Shown: positions 48,023-57,910, counted from the first letter of the stretch. The stretch: 64,000 nt of DNA from Terrisporobacter petrolearius (GCF_020748185.1 NZ_JAHZMO010000015.1:1-64000), one strand, 5' to 3'. Made by a program: numbers and translations. The notes: generated by a model from the sequence alone, not told the origin.

Positions 48023-49393
48023 ATGACAGGATTTTTAAAAGTGTTAGTAGATTTTATATCGGAACCAGCAGTATTAGTAGGTATTATAGTTTTGATAGGT
48101 TTATTGCTTCAAAAGAAATCGCTAGATGTAATAATAAAATCAACTTTAAAAGCAATGGTTGGATTTGTTGTAATTAGTGCAGCAGCAGGAGTTATAGTTG
48201 GATCATTAGAACCATTTGGTGTAATGTTTGAAGCAGGATTTAATATATCAGGTGTCATACCAAATAATGAAGCAATAGTTGCAATGGCCATAGACGAATT
48301 CGGTACAGCAACAGCTTTAATAATGGCATTTGGTATGGTGGCGAACATAATAATAGCAAGATTTACAAAGTTTAAATATATATTCTTAACAGGACATCAT
48401 ACTTTATTTATGGCTTGTATGATAGCTGTTATATTAGCATCAGGTGGAATGAGTGGAGTACAATTAATATTCACAGGTTCACTAGCTTTAGGTTTAATAA
48501 TGGTATTATCACCAGCAATGTTACAACCTTTTATGAAAAAAATAACTAAAAATGATTCAGTAGCAATGGGACATTTTTCAGGAACAGGATATGCATTATC
48601 AGCATTAATAGGAAAAGTTGTTGGTAAAAATTCTAAATCAACTGAAGAAATGAAAGTTCCAAAATCTTTAAGTTTCTTAAGAGACTCAGTGGTATCAGTT
48701 TCAATAACAATGTTAATTCTTTATGTTATAGTTGCAATAGCAGCAGGACCAGAGTTTGTTGAAACAAAATTATCAGGTGGAGACAACTTCTTAGTATTTG
48801 CATTAATACAAGCATTAACATTTGCAGCAGGATTTATATTAATACAAAATGGTGTTAGATTAGTTCTTAACGAAATAGTACCAGCATTTAAAGGTATATC
48901 TAGTAAGTTAGTTCCAAATTCAAAACCAGCTCTAGATTGTCCAATAGTATTCCCATATGCACAAAATGCAGTTTTAATAGGGTTTATATGTTCATTCTTA
49001 GGAGGAGTAGTTTCTATGGCAATCATGGGAGCTTTAGGATTAGTAATGATAATACCAGGTGTTGTACCTCATTTCTTCTGTGGAGCAACTGCAGCAGTAT
49101 TTGGTAACTCAACTGGTGGTAGGAGAGGTGCAATAGTAGGATCATTTGCAAATGGTGTGTTAATATCATTTTTACCAATAGCATTATTACCTATACTTGG
49201 TAACTTAGGATTTGCAAACTCTACATTCTCAGATGCAGACTTTGGAGTTGCAGGTATATTCTTAGGTAAAATTCAAGAGTTTATAGGTGGAAATGGCTTA
49301 ACAGCGGTTTTAGTAGGAATATTTGCTTTACTAGTTGTTATAAGTGCACTATCTAAAAATAAAGAAGATAAAAATACTGAAGAAGCAGCTTAA
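48023..49393 (+). CDS. PTS ascorbate-type EIIC (UlaA/SgaT family)
   Basis: A 456-residue permease with about eleven membrane segments and the family signature GAGNIxNxxxx-type loop region here as VVPHFFCGATAAVFGNSTGG. A second landmark is GHHTLFMACMIAVILASGG. It imports and phosphorylates a sugar acid or pentose-like substrate with the EIIA/EIIB encoded upstream. Its specificity is not certain. Confidence 0.88.
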   Translation: MTGFLKVLVDFISEPAVLVGIIVLIGLLLQKKSLDVIIKSTLKAMVGFVVISAAAGVIVGSLEPFGVMFEAGFNISGVIPNNEAIVAMAIDEFGTATALIMAFGMVANIIIARFTKFKYIFLTGHHTLFMACMIAVILASGGMSGVQLIFTGSLALGLIMVLSPAMLQPFMKKITKNDSVAMGHFSGTGYALSALIGKVVGKNSKSTEEMKVPKSLSFLRDSVVSVSITMLILYVIVAIAAGPEFVETKLSGGDNFLVFALIQALTFAAGFILIQNGVRLVLNEIVPAFKGISSKLVPNSKPALDCPIVFPYAQNAVLIGFICSFLGGVVSMAIMGALGLVMIIPGVVPHFFCGATAAVFGNSTGGRRGAIVGSFANGVLISFLPIALLPILGNLGFANSTFSDADFGVAGIFLGKIQEFIGGNGLTAVLVGIFALLVVISALSKNKEDKNTEEAA

Positions 49394-49400
49394 TATATAA

Positions 49401-49434
49401 AAAAATTGAGGAATAATTAATTCCTCAATTTTTA
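49401..49434 (+). terminator. Terminator/attenuator between EIIC and transketolase
   Basis: AAAAATTGAGGAAT-AATTA-ATTCCTCAATTTTT. Confidence 0.8.
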
Positions 49435-49470
49435 TACCCAAAATCAGAATAATTGAGGAGGAAAGGTTAA

Positions 49471-50283
49471 ATGAACAAGGAAAATTTAGTAGAAATATCA
49501 AAAGAATTGAGACAAGATATTATTCAAATGATAAATAAAGCAGGCTCAGGACATCCAGGAGGATCTCTTTCTGTTATAGATATATTAACTTATCTTTATT
49601 TTGAAAAAATGAAAGTGGATGTGAAAAATCCAAAAGCAGTTAATAGAGATAGGTTTGTATTAAGTAAAGGACATGCAGCTCCAGCTCTTTACGCAACTCT
49701 TGCAAAAAAAGGATTTTTTGATAAAAAAGAGTTAAATAATTTAAGAGTGTTAGGTTCAATACTTCAAGGTCATCCAGATGCAAAAAAATTCCCAGGTGTA
49801 GATATATCAACAGGTTCCTTAGGACAAGGTATGTCAAATGCTTGCGGGATAGCTTTAGGATATAAAATGAATAAATCAACTGGAAGAGTATATGTAGCTC
49901 TTGGAGATGGTGAGATTCAAGAAGGAATAGTATGGGAAGCTATGATGGCTGCCAACAAATATAAATTAGATAATTTAGTAGCTATTATAGATAATAACAA
50001 AATTCAATTAGATGGTAGAATAAGTGAAATAATGCCAAACGATAACTTAAAAGAAAGAATAGTTAATTTTGGGTGGAATGTGGTTGAATGTAATGGTCAT
50101 GATTTTGAAGAGTTAGAAAAAGCATTTAATAATGCAGAGTCTACAAAGAATAAACCTACTTGTATAATAGCTAATACTGTAAAAGGTAAAGGTGTTTCTT
50201 TCATGGAAGACAATATAGCTTGGCATGGTGCAGCACCAAATTCAGAACAAACTAAGCAAGCTGTAGAAGAAATTATAGGATAG
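49471..50283 (+). CDS. Transketolase, N-terminal (thiamine diphosphate) subunit
   Basis: A 270-residue half-transketolase. KAGSGHPGGSLSVIDILTYL, HPDAKKFPGVDISTGSLGQG and the ThDP-binding GDGEIQEG ... DNNK motif. The C-terminal half is encoded 11 bases downstream. Split transketolases are common in Firmicutes and archaea. The start has GAGGAGGAAAG upstream. Confidence 0.93.
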   Translation: MNKENLVEISKELRQDIIQMINKAGSGHPGGSLSVIDILTYLYFEKMKVDVKNPKAVNRDRFVLSKGHAAPALYATLAKKGFFDKKELNNLRVLGSILQGHPDAKKFPGVDISTGSLGQGMSNACGIALGYKMNKSTGRVYVALGDGEIQEGIVWEAMMAANKYKLDNLVAIIDNNKIQLDGRISEIMPNDNLKERIVNFGWNVVECNGHDFEELEKAFNNAESTKNKPTCIIANTVKGKGVSFMEDNIAWHGAAPNSEQTKQAVEEIIG

Positions 50284-50294
50284 GGGGATTTTAG

Positions 50295-51221
50295 ATGAAA
50301 AGAGCAACTAGAGAATCATATGGAGCTACACTAGTAGAATTAGGAAAAGAAAGAGAAGATATAGTAGTTTTAGAAGCGGATTTATCAAAAGCTACTAAAT
50401 CAGAAATGTTTGCAAAAGAATTTCCAGAAAGATTTGTTAATGTGGGAATAGCAGAACAAAATATGGTTGGTATGGCAGCGGGGCTTGCCAGCACAGGAAA
50501 AGTTACTTTTGCTACAACATTTGCAGTGTTTGCAGCCGGAAGAGCTTTTGAAGTAATAAGAAACTCAGTATGCTATCCAAAAGCTAATGTAAAAATAGCA
50601 GCAACTCATGCAGGAATAACTGTAGGACCTGATGGAGGATCTCATCAAGCAATAGAAGATATAGCGCTAATGTGCTCACTGCCTAATATGGTTGTATTAT
50701 CTCCAGCGGATGATATAGAAGCTTGTAAATGTGTAAAAGCAGCAGCTGAAATAGATGCACCAGTTTATTTAAGACTTGGAAGAATAGCTTTAGATGATAT
50801 ATATACTGATGAATATGATTTTAAGATAGGTAAAGGTAATGAACTTTTTTCAGGTAATGATGTAACTATAATTTCAACGGGTATAATGGTTCACAAATCA
50901 TTAAAAGCGGCTAAGGAACTAAAAGAAGAAGGCATAAATGCAAGAGTTATTAATATGGCTACAATCAAACCTATAGATGAAGAAATAATAATAAAGGCAG
51001 CAAAAGAAACAAAAGGAATAGTTACAGTTGAGGAGCATTCAGTTATAGGTGGTTTAGGAGATAGAGTATCAGCTGTAGTTTGTGAAAATGCACCAATAAT
51101 AGTTAAAAAAATCGGTGTAAAGGATGTATTTGGAGAATCAGGAAGTCCAGAGGCTTTATTAGAAAAACACGGATTAACAGTAGAAAATATAAAAGAAGCA
51201 GTAAAAAATATAGTAAGATAA
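50295..51221 (+). CDS. Transketolase, C-terminal subunit
   Basis: A 308-residue partner of the preceding protein. The central pyrimidine-binding domain has RFVNVGIAEQNMVGMAAGLA and THAGITVGPDGGSHQ, and a C-terminal domain has TVEEHSVIGGLGDRVS. The Glu in IAEQN activates ThDP. With the N-terminal subunit it forms one transketolase active site. Confidence 0.94.
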   Translation: MKRATRESYGATLVELGKEREDIVVLEADLSKATKSEMFAKEFPERFVNVGIAEQNMVGMAAGLASTGKVTFATTFAVFAAGRAFEVIRNSVCYPKANVKIAATHAGITVGPDGGSHQAIEDIALMCSLPNMVVLSPADDIEACKCVKAAAEIDAPVYLRLGRIALDDIYTDEYDFKIGKGNELFSGNDVTIISTGIMVHKSLKAAKELKEEGINARVINMATIKPIDEEIIIKAAKETKGIVTVEEHSVIGGLGDRVSAVVCENAPIIVKKIGVKDVFGESGSPEALLEKHGLTVENIKEAVKNIVR

Positions 51222-51236
51222 TTTAAGGAGATAAAA

Positions 51237-51884
51237 ATGAAATTATTTATAGATACAGCTAATATAGACGAAATAAGAGAAATAGCAGAATTAGGAGTTA
51301 TATGTGGGGTTACAACTAATCCTTCATTAATTGCAAAAGAAGGTAGAGATATAGTTTCTGCAATGAAAGAAATAACAGAAATAGTTGATGGACCAATAAG
51401 TGCAGAAGTAATTGCTCTGCAATGTGATGAGATGGTTAGAGAAGCAGAGGAATTAGTTAAAATACATGAAAATATAGTAATAAAATTACCAATGTGTAAA
51501 GAAGGATTAAAAGCAGTAAAAATATTATCTCAAAAGGGAATAAAAACTAATGTAACATTAATATTCTCAGCAGTTCAAGCTTTAATGGCTGCAAGAGCTG
51601 GTGCAACTTATGTAAGTCCATTTGTAGGAAGATTAGATGACATAGGAACAGTAGGAATAAATTTAATTTCACAGATAAGTGAAATATTCCAAATACACAA
51701 TATACAAACAGAAATAATATCAGCGAGTATAAGACATCCAATGCATGTACATGAAAGTGCTTTAGCTGGTGCTCATATAGCAACAATACCATATAAATTA
51801 TATAATCAAATGTTTAATCATCCATTAACTACAAGCGGAATAGAAAAATTCGTTAAAGATTATGAAGCAGCATTTGGGAAATAA
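51237..51884 (+). CDS. Transaldolase, small (TalC/Fsa) family
   Basis: A 215-residue aldolase: [33 protein letters not shown], and the Schiff-base lysine in [14 protein letters not shown]. Followed by [20 protein letters not shown] and [10 protein letters not shown]. It may be transaldolase or fructose-6-phosphate aldolase. With transketolase it would place the PTS product into the pentose phosphate pathway. Last gene of the operon. Confidence 0.93.
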   Translation: MKLFIDTANIDEIREIAELGVICGVTTNPSLIAKEGRDIVSAMKEITEIVDGPISAEVIALQCDEMVREAEELVKIHENIVIKLPMCKEGLKAVKILSQKGIKTNVTLIFSAVQALMAARAGATYVSPFVGRLDDIGTVGINLISQISEIFQIHNIQTEIISASIRHPMHVHESALAGAHIATIPYKLYNQMFNHPLTTSGIEKFVKDYEAAFGK

Positions 51885-51895
51885 AGTTAAGATAG

Positions 51896-51924
51896 AAAGA
51901 GAGGGCAACAGTTCCTCTCTTTTA
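51896..51924 (+). terminator. Terminator of the PTS/transketolase operon
   Basis: AAAGAGAGG-GCAACAGTT-CCTCTCTTTT. Confidence 0.82.
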
Positions 51925-52093
51925 TATTTAATGTAGAATATTATATAAAAAACTATAAAATAGATAAACTAATTGTATATAGGGATATTGTTAAGTCATA
52001 AAAATATGATACAATATGAAAGGCTACAAAGCTGTTATATAATGAAAAATTCTATTTTAAGAATTAGACATAAGAAAGAGAGGAAATAATATC

Positions 52094-52435
52094 ATGGAAA
52101 ATTATCCAAATTGCCCTAAATGTAATTCAGAATATACTTATGAAGATGGAACTTTATATGTTTGCCCAGAATGTGCTCATGAATGGTCACAAACAGAAGA
52201 ATCTACAGAAGAAAATGTAATAAAAGATGCAAACGGAAATATATTAAATGATGGAGATGCTGTAACAGTAATAAAAGATCTTAAAGTAAAAGGATCTTCA
52301 TCTTCTATAAAAATAGGAACAAAAGTTAAAAGTATACGTTTAGTTCCTGATGCTACTGATGGACATGATATAGAATGTAAAATAGATGGTTTCGGAGCTA
52401 TGAAACTAAAATCAAGTGTTGTGAAAAAAGCATAG
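52094..52435 (+). CDS. phnA: PhnA/YjdM family zinc-ribbon protein
   Basis: A 113-residue protein. N-terminal zinc ribbon [20 protein letters not shown] (CxxC ... CxxC) and the YjdM domain ([34 protein letters not shown]). Although named after phosphonate genes, it has no proven role there. It stands alone behind its own site (AGAGAGG) and before a strong terminator. Confidence 0.93.
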   Translation: MENYPNCPKCNSEYTYEDGTLYVCPECAHEWSQTEESTEENVIKDANGNILNDGDAVTVIKDLKVKGSSSSIKIGTKVKSIRLVPDATDGHDIECKIDGFGAMKLKSSVVKKA

Positions 52436-52440
52436 TATAA

Positions 52441-52478
52441 AATAAGAACTAGATTTTAATCTAGTTCTTATTTTATTT
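52441..52478. terminator. Bidirectional terminator between phnA and the zinc-ribbon gene
   Basis: AATAAGAACTAGATT-TTA-ATCTAGTTCTTATT. Confidence 0.86.
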
Positions 52479-52485
52479 CTTAAAA

Positions 52486-52854
52486 TTATAGTTTCTTTCC
52501 ACACTTAGGACAATATTGAAAATCTTCATTGCTTATGTATCCACAATTGGAGCATCTATTTATAGTAGGCTGAATATAATTTGCTAATTGTAAATCATTT
52601 TCTGAAATTAGTATGTTTTCTCCCCTACTTATTTTTATTCCTAAATCATTATTTAAAATATAAATACTATTACAACAAGTACTTTTTATATAGTATTTTT
52701 TATTCCATTTAAAAAGGGGAATAAAGAAAAGACTGAAGCACATATAAGTCATATAAACTTCCATTCTTCCAAATGATCCACACATAGGACAAACCATAGT
52801 TTGAACATAATCTAGTTTCTTCTCTCCATTGGAAATACCACCAATAAAAAACAT
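52486..52854 (-). CDS. Zinc-ribbon domain protein of unknown function
   Basis: A 122-residue protein with two metal-binding knuckles: VCPMCGSFGRMEVYMTYMC near the N-terminus and CSNCGYISNEDFQYCPKCGK at the C-terminus. Between them is a hydrophobic/aromatic stretch (FSLFFIPLFKWNKKYYI), reminiscent of membrane-associated zinc-ribbon proteins. ATG 52854 is chosen; GGGAG lies 10 bases upstream on that strand. Confidence 0.75.
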   Translation of the reverse strand: MFFIGGISNGEKKLDYVQTMVCPMCGSFGRMEVYMTYMCFSLFFIPLFKWNKKYYIKSTCCNSIYILNNDLGIKISRGENILISENDLQLANYIQPTINRCSNCGYISNEDFQYCPKCGKKL

Positions 52855-52903
52855 AATATCAACTCCCATATTAATTATATCATAATATTTTGTAATAGAT
52901 TTT

Positions 52904-53044
52904 ATGGGAAAGGCAAAGCATTCTTATGAATTAATAAATAATTTAGCATTGGCAGTTATATTAGGCACTTTAATAATAGCAAACTTAGATGTTATTGTAT
53001 GTGAAACATTAACGTTTGGATTAGACAAAGGAATTTATTCTTAA
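52904..53044 (+). pseudogene. Short hydrophobic frame, probable gene remnant
   Basis: A 46-residue frame (KAKHSYELINNLALAVILGT, then LIIANLDVIVCETLTFGLDK) with one membrane-like helix and no ribosome-binding site. The rest of the 320-base interval up to the next gene holds only short frames. It is probably debris of a lost gene; I do not recognise it. Confidence 0.3.
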
Positions 53045-53188
53045 TTAGATGTAAAAATGAAAAGATTAGTAGTGAATATTTTTAATAATGAAATATATGG
53101 AAAATAAATCTTAAGAGGATTATAATATTGATGAATTTGAATGATTTAGTAAATATTAAATTTGATAATAATTTAAGGAGGAGCAGTT

Positions 53189-54615
53189 TTGAAAGATATT
53201 GCAATCATAGGTGCTGGTATAGTAGGTTGTTCCATAGCCAGAGAATTATCTAAATATAATTTAGAGGTGATAGTAATAGATAAGAATCAAGATATATCAG
53301 AAGGAATATCCAAGGCTAATAGCGGAATTATTCACGGTGGATATAATGAAAAAAAGGAACATTAAAAGCTAAATTAAATTTAGAGGCAAATAAAATAATA
53401 GAATCTTTATCTGAAGAGTTAGAGTTTTCTTTCAAAAGAAACGGATCCTTAGTACTAGCTTTCAACGAAGATGAGTTTAAAAAATTAAAACAATTAAGAT
53501 CAAATGGAGAAGAATTAGGAATAAATGGATTAGAAATATTAGGTAAAAATGAGGTTTTAAATTTAGAAGAAAATATAAATGATGATGTAGTAGGAGCTTT
53601 ACATGTGAAAAATTCCGGTATAGTAAATCCTTATGAAATGACATTAGCATTTGCTGAAAATGCTTGTGAAAATGGTGTGGATTTTTTATTAGGACATGAA
53701 GTAATTGATATAAAAAAATGTGAAGAATCTTATACACTTATTATAAAAGATCAAAAATCTATAGAAGCTAAAATAATTATAAATGCGGCTGGTTTAGCTG
53801 GTGCATTTTTAAATAATTTAGTAAGTGAAACTAAATATGAGATAGAAGGCGTAAAGGGAGAGTATTGTTTGCTTGATAAAATAGCAGGTGAGCTTTGTAA
53901 AAAAACTTTATTTCAAGTACCAAGTGACTTAAGTAAAGGGATTTTAGTTACTCCAACAGTAGACGAAAATTTATTAATTGGACCAAATGCTATTTCTAGT
54001 GAAACTGAGGATGTAAAAACTACAAGAAAAGGAATAGATGAAGTAATAGAAAAAAGCAAAAAAACTATGGGAAAAATACCTTTTGATAGAGTTCTAAATA
54101 CTTTTAGTGGAATAAGACCTAAAGTTAAAACTAAAGATTTCATTATTGAAGAAGCAAAAGATTCTAAAAACTTTATTAATGTAATAGGAATAGATTCTCC
54201 TGGTTTAACTTGCGCTCCAGCCATAGGGAATTATGTAATAGATTTAATAAAAGACAAAATTAAACTAGAAGATAAAGCAAATTTTAAATCTCATAGAACA
54301 AAAATGATAAGAATGAACGAACTTAGTATAGAAGAAAAAAACAAATTAATAGAAGAAAATCCTGCTTATGGCCAAATGATATGTAAATGTGAGTTTGTTA
54401 CAGAAGGTGAAATAATAGACTCTATAAAAAGGCCTTTAGGGGCAAGAACTTTAGATGGGGTAAAAAGAAGAACGAGAGCTATGATGGGAGGATGCCAAGG
54501 AATTGGATGTATGATACCTATAAGCGATATCTTAAGTAAGGAATTAGATATAGACATAAGTGAAATTAATAAAAATATTGAAAGTTCTTCAGTAGTAGGA
54601 TTTAAGGAGGATTAA
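53189..54615 (+). pseudogene. GlpA-type FAD-dependent oxidoreductase, frameshifted
   Basis: Two frames of one ~475-residue protein. The TTG start at 53189 behind AAGGAGG gives [20 protein letters not shown] (FAD-binding) and [13 protein letters not shown], then TAA at 53363-53365. The downstream frame resumes at 53356 ([18 protein letters not shown]) and continues to GIGCM. An eighth A in the A7 run at 53349-53355 would join them. The C-terminus carries a BFD-like Cys cluster ([14 protein letters not shown]). It resembles anaerobic glycerol-3-phosphate dehydrogenase-type proteins. This could be a real frameshift or a homopolymer error. Confidence 0.85.
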
Positions 54616-54618
54616 TCC

Positions 54619-55512
54619 ATGGAAGCATATGAGCTAATAATTGTAGGTGGTGGTGCAGCAGGTATGCTTTGTGCCATAGAAGCAAAAAAGTCAGGCATAA
54701 AAAATGTATTATTAATAGAAAAAGATAATATACTTGGAGGAGCCTTGTGCTTAGGAAATTATAATATAAGTAATGAATTAAAGATAACAGGTAAATTTTA
54801 TAGAACTTATTTAATCGAAGAATATGAAAGATATAACATTGAGACAAAACTAAATACAATGGTATTAAAAATTGAAGAAAATAATGAAGTATTATGTACA
54901 AGTTCAGCTAATGGTATTGAGAAAATAAAATGTAAAAAAATTATATTAGCTAATGGAGCGAAAGAAGGATCTAGAAAAGCTGTAACCATGGTAGGAAGTA
55001 GATGTTCAGGCATATACACTGTAGGAATGGCAAAAAAAGTTTTTGCTATGGATATGGTACCAGGCAGAAAAATTCCTATAGATGGTTGGAATACATTATA
55101 TATGATTGAAAAAGAACTAAAAAGAAGTAATGTTGAAGTAGTAGGAATTATTTCTGATAAGGAAGAGATAAATACTTATGGATTAACAGAAAATATATAC
55201 TACGATTATGAAATATCAAATATAGAGGGAACAGGTCGTGTAGAAAAAGCAATTTTAAGTAATGATGAAGAAGAAATTGAAGTAGAATGTGATTCAATAT
55301 TATTTGCTAAACAACAACTTTCTGATGGACTAGTTGCAATGAGAAGCGGAATAAAATTAAATCCAGACACTACTGGACCAGAGGTAAACGATGAATATAT
55401 GACATCAAAGGAAAAAGTGTATGCTTGTGGAAATGGAATTTATATTCATGATTATATAGAAGAAATAGAAAGAGAAAGCGAATTATTAATAGAAGAAATT
55501 ATTAATAATTAA
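54619..55512 (+). CDS. FAD/NAD(P)-dependent oxidoreductase
   Basis: A 297-residue flavoprotein. The FAD motif IIVGGGAAGMLCAIEAKKSG is followed by a second nucleotide-binding part (KIILANGAKEGSR, GMAKKVFAMDMVPG) and the C-terminal VYACGNGIYIHDYIEE. It is 3 bases after the GlpA-type gene and is its usual partner (NADH-linked subunit). It is shorter than the ~410-residue family norm. The third gene of the usual set, a DUF1667 Cys-rich protein, is not found downstream. GGAGGATT precedes the ATG. Confidence 0.82.
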   Translation: MEAYELIIVGGGAAGMLCAIEAKKSGIKNVLLIEKDNILGGALCLGNYNISNELKITGKFYRTYLIEEYERYNIETKLNTMVLKIEENNEVLCTSSANGIEKIKCKKIILANGAKEGSRKAVTMVGSRCSGIYTVGMAKKVFAMDMVPGRKIPIDGWNTLYMIEKELKRSNVEVVGIISDKEEINTYGLTENIYYDYEISNIEGTGRVEKAILSNDEEEIEVECDSILFAKQQLSDGLVAMRSGIKLNPDTTGPEVNDEYMTSKEKVYACGNGIYIHDYIEEIERESELLIEEIINN

Positions 55513-55518
55513 TAACAT

Positions 55519-55560
55519 AGGAGATGAAATGTAATTACCTTGCAGTTCATCTCTTTTTTA
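55519..55560 (+). terminator. Terminator after the oxidoreductase pair
   Basis: GGAGATGAA ... TTCATCTCT with a T6 run. Confidence 0.8.
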
Positions 55561-55727
55561 TATACAGAGATTATTTAGCTCTTAACTTATTCAAAATTTA
55601 CAAATAAAAGAAGTTGAAAAAGTATAAAAATAAGAGTATAAATTAAAAAAATAACAAAGCCATAAAATATGGAAAGTTGTGATACTATATATAAGGGATT
55701 ATTATATAAAAGGAGGATGTATTATAA

Positions 55728-56588
55728 ATGTGTTCGATTTTAATTATGGGAGGTAGTGATTTTATTAGTTCATCGCTAGCCAAGCACTTAATTAAAAGTA
55801 AATATAAGGTGGACATAATGGCAAAAGACATTAAAAATATTAACTTTAATGGAATAAACAAGCATTTAATTTGTGACAGAAACAATGCACGTGAAGTAAA
55901 AGACATTTTAAAAGATAAGAAGTATGACTATGTTTATGATATAAGTATAAAAAATAAAGAAGAAGCAGAAATACTTATTGGTAATTTAAACAATGAATCA
56001 TTAAAAAAATATATAGTAATATCATCTCAGGAAAATCATATTAAAGAGGAAGTATTGAATATTGAAAAGTTTATTCAAAACACATCAATTCCTTATATTA
56101 TAATTAGACCATCTCATATATATGGTGATAAAAGCAAGATATCTAAAGAAACATATTTTTTTCATAAAATAGAAAAATCAATTGAAATAGTAATCCCTAA
56201 AAATAATAATTTAAAAGGTCAATTTATTTATATAGATGATTTTGTAAAAGTATTATTAAGCTTATTAAAAACTAATCATGTTAGAGAAATATATAATGTT
56301 ACAAATCCTCAGGTAATATCATTGGAGGAATATATAAAAATATATAGTGAGATTATAGGGAGAGAAGTTAATATTAAATATACTGATTCAAATATTGTTG
56401 ATACAGAGATAAAAGAAATATTTGGAGGAAATTATTTAGATATAGATAAAATAATACAACATGGATTATATATTCCAAATGTACTATTAAATAATGGAAT
56501 AGAAATTTTATATAGTTGGTACAAACAAACTTACCAAGAGAAGATAAGCATAAAAAATAAAATAGAAAAAGTATTACAAATAGGATAA
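55728..56588 (+). CDS. NAD-dependent epimerase/dehydratase family protein
   Basis: A 286-residue extended short-chain dehydrogenase-like protein. The N-terminus is ILIMGGSDFISSSLAKHLIK, a variant of the GxxGxxG nucleotide loop. PYIIIRPSHIYGDKS and FIYIDDFVKVLLSLL follow. The usual catalytic YxxxK is not clear, so catalysis is uncertain. It is preceded by AGGAGGATG and followed by a terminator. The substrate is unknown. Confidence 0.72.
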   Translation: MCSILIMGGSDFISSSLAKHLIKSKYKVDIMAKDIKNINFNGINKHLICDRNNAREVKDILKDKKYDYVYDISIKNKEEAEILIGNLNNESLKKYIVISSQENHIKEEVLNIEKFIQNTSIPYIIIRPSHIYGDKSKISKETYFFHKIEKSIEIVIPKNNNLKGQFIYIDDFVKVLLSLLKTNHVREIYNVTNPQVISLEEYIKIYSEIIGREVNIKYTDSNIVDTEIKEIFGGNYLDIDKIIQHGLYIPNVLLNNGIEILYSWYKQTYQEKISIKNKIEKVLQIG

Positions 56589-56605
56589 GATAAAGAAATT
56601 ACTAG

Positions 56606-56639
56606 CCTTTACCATGTGAAAATGGTAAAGGTTTTTTTG
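56606..56639 (+). terminator. Terminator after the epimerase-like gene
   Basis: CCTTTACCA-TGTGAAAA-TGGTAAAGG followed by T7. Confidence 0.9.
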
Positions 56640-56745
56640 TCTAAAAATTAGAAATATTTGTGAAAAAAGTAAAAAATAATACTATAATAATATTAACGTT
56701 ATTTTAGGATAATATATTAACAATTTGATATAAGGAGTTTAAAAT

Positions 56746-57201
56746 ATGGAAGAAGTAGAAAGTTTTAAGTTAGATCATAATAAAGTAAAAGCACCTTATG
56801 TAAGAAAATGTTGTGTTTTAGAAGGGAAAATGGGAGATAAGGTTAGCAAATTTGATTTGAGATTTTTACAACCTAATATAGAAGCCTTTGGAACAGCGGC
56901 TATACATGGTTTAGAACATTTATTAGCTACATATTTGAGAGAAGAATTAGAGGACATAATAGATTTATCACCAATGGGTTGTAGAATTGGTTTTTATTTA
57001 ATAATGTGGGGTGATGTAGATCCTAGTTTAGTGAAATTAGGGCTAGAAAAGGCTTTACAAAAGGTAATAGACTGCAATGAGATGGTAGCAGCATCTGCAA
57101 TAGAATGTGGAAATTATAGAGATTTATCTCTATTTGGGGCACAAGAATATGCAAAAAAAGCATTAGAAGAAGAGTTCTCTTTGAACATTTATGGAAAATA
57201 A
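56746..57201 (+). CDS. luxS: S-ribosylhomocysteine lyase LuxS
   Basis: A 151-residue metalloenzyme that splits S-ribosylhomocysteine into homocysteine and the AI-2 precursor DPD. Metal ligands are in HGLEH (His54, His58) and Cys121 (IECGNY); Cys79 in MGCRIGF is the catalytic cysteine. AAGGAG lies upstream. It heads an operon with the methionine synthase activation domain and methionine synthase, a complete homocysteine-to-methionine loop. Confidence 0.96.
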   Translation: MEEVESFKLDHNKVKAPYVRKCCVLEGKMGDKVSKFDLRFLQPNIEAFGTAAIHGLEHLLATYLREELEDIIDLSPMGCRIGFYLIMWGDVDPSLVKLGLEKALQKVIDCNEMVAASAIECGNYRDLSLFGAQEYAKKALEEEFSLNIYGK

Positions 57202-57202
57202 T

Positions 57203-57910
57203 ATGATAGATAATATTAAAAACTTAATTGAAATAGATGAGAAAGAGGTTTTAAGATATTTACAATATAAAGATCAAGACATAGATGATAATCTGTCAGA
57301 TAAGATTAAACAGTGCATTAAGAAAACAAGAAAAATTATAAATCCAAGATTTATATTTAGAGAATATAAAATAAAAAAATTACAAATATATGACTCAAAG
57401 AGTGAGGTTTATTTAGAAGGGGCTAATCTGACCTTAAAAAGTGATGACATATATAATTTGTTGTTAGAATGTGATGAGTGTATATTAATGAGTGCTACTT
57501 TAGGGTTAGAAATAGAAAGAGAAATTAGAAAATTAACATATACAGACTTAACAAAAGGAATAATTATAGATGCTTGTGCTACAACAGCTATAGAGGAAGT
57601 TTGTGATATAGTTCAAGATAATATAGCAAAAAAATTATTAAAAGAAGATAAATATATAACTTATAGATATAGTCCTGGATATGGAGATTTACCCATAGAA
57701 AAAAATGTTGATATTAATAATTTACTAAATAGTCAAAGAGAAATAGGACTAACTGTAACAAACAGTGGAATAATGATTCCAAGAAAATCTGTAGTAGCTT
57801 TGATTGGAGTTTCTTACAAAGGAATTACTAATACTAAAAAATCTTGTGAGAATTGTAGTAATAGAAATAATTGTAATTATAAAAAGGAGGGCAATAATTG
57901 TGAAAATTAA
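57203..57910 (+). CDS. Methionine synthase reactivation domain protein (split MetH C-terminus)
   Basis: About 235 residues matching the C-terminal activation domain of cobalamin-dependent methionine synthase as a stand-alone protein. YRYSPGYGDLPIEKNVDIN contains the family's RxSPGYG motif, followed by IMIPRKSVVALIG, where MIPxKSxS is expected. The protein presumably restores cobalamin in the enzyme encoded next. Start taken at 57203; an ATG at 57191 overlaps the luxS end and is possible. A C-terminal CENCSNRNNC cluster is present. Confidence 0.85.
   Translation: MIDNIKNLIEIDEKEVLRYLQYKDQDIDDNLSDKIKQCIKKTRKIINPRFIFREYKIKKLQIYDSKSEVYLEGANLTLKSDDIYNLLLECDECILMSATLGLEIEREIRKLTYTDLTKGIIIDACATTAIEEVCDIVQDNIAKKLLKEDKYITYRYSPGYGDLPIEKNVDINNLLNSQREIGLTVTNSGIMIPRKSVVALIGVSYKGITNTKKSCENCSNRNNCNYKKEGNNCEN

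Noticed and set aside
49640..49879. 79-residue minus-strand frame rich in Leu/His
   Set aside because: It lies entirely inside the transketolase N-terminal gene, has no ribosome-binding site, and the Leu/His-rich composition is typical of an antisense shadow of AT-rich coding DNA.
52980..53000. ATGTGAAACA considered as a third parS
   Set aside because: Only one half-site matches (12 of 16 overall), which is expected by chance in a window of this composition.
53477..53737. 86-residue minus-strand His/Leu-rich frame
   Set aside because: Shadow of the frameshifted GlpA-type gene; the plus-strand frame here has clear oxidoreductase content.
57804..57899. N-terminal extension of metH to 57804
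   Set aside because: It would overlap the activation-domain gene in another frame by over 100 bases; AAGGAGGG at 57884 and the GTG at 57900 mark the start, and conserved MetH sequence only begins after it.
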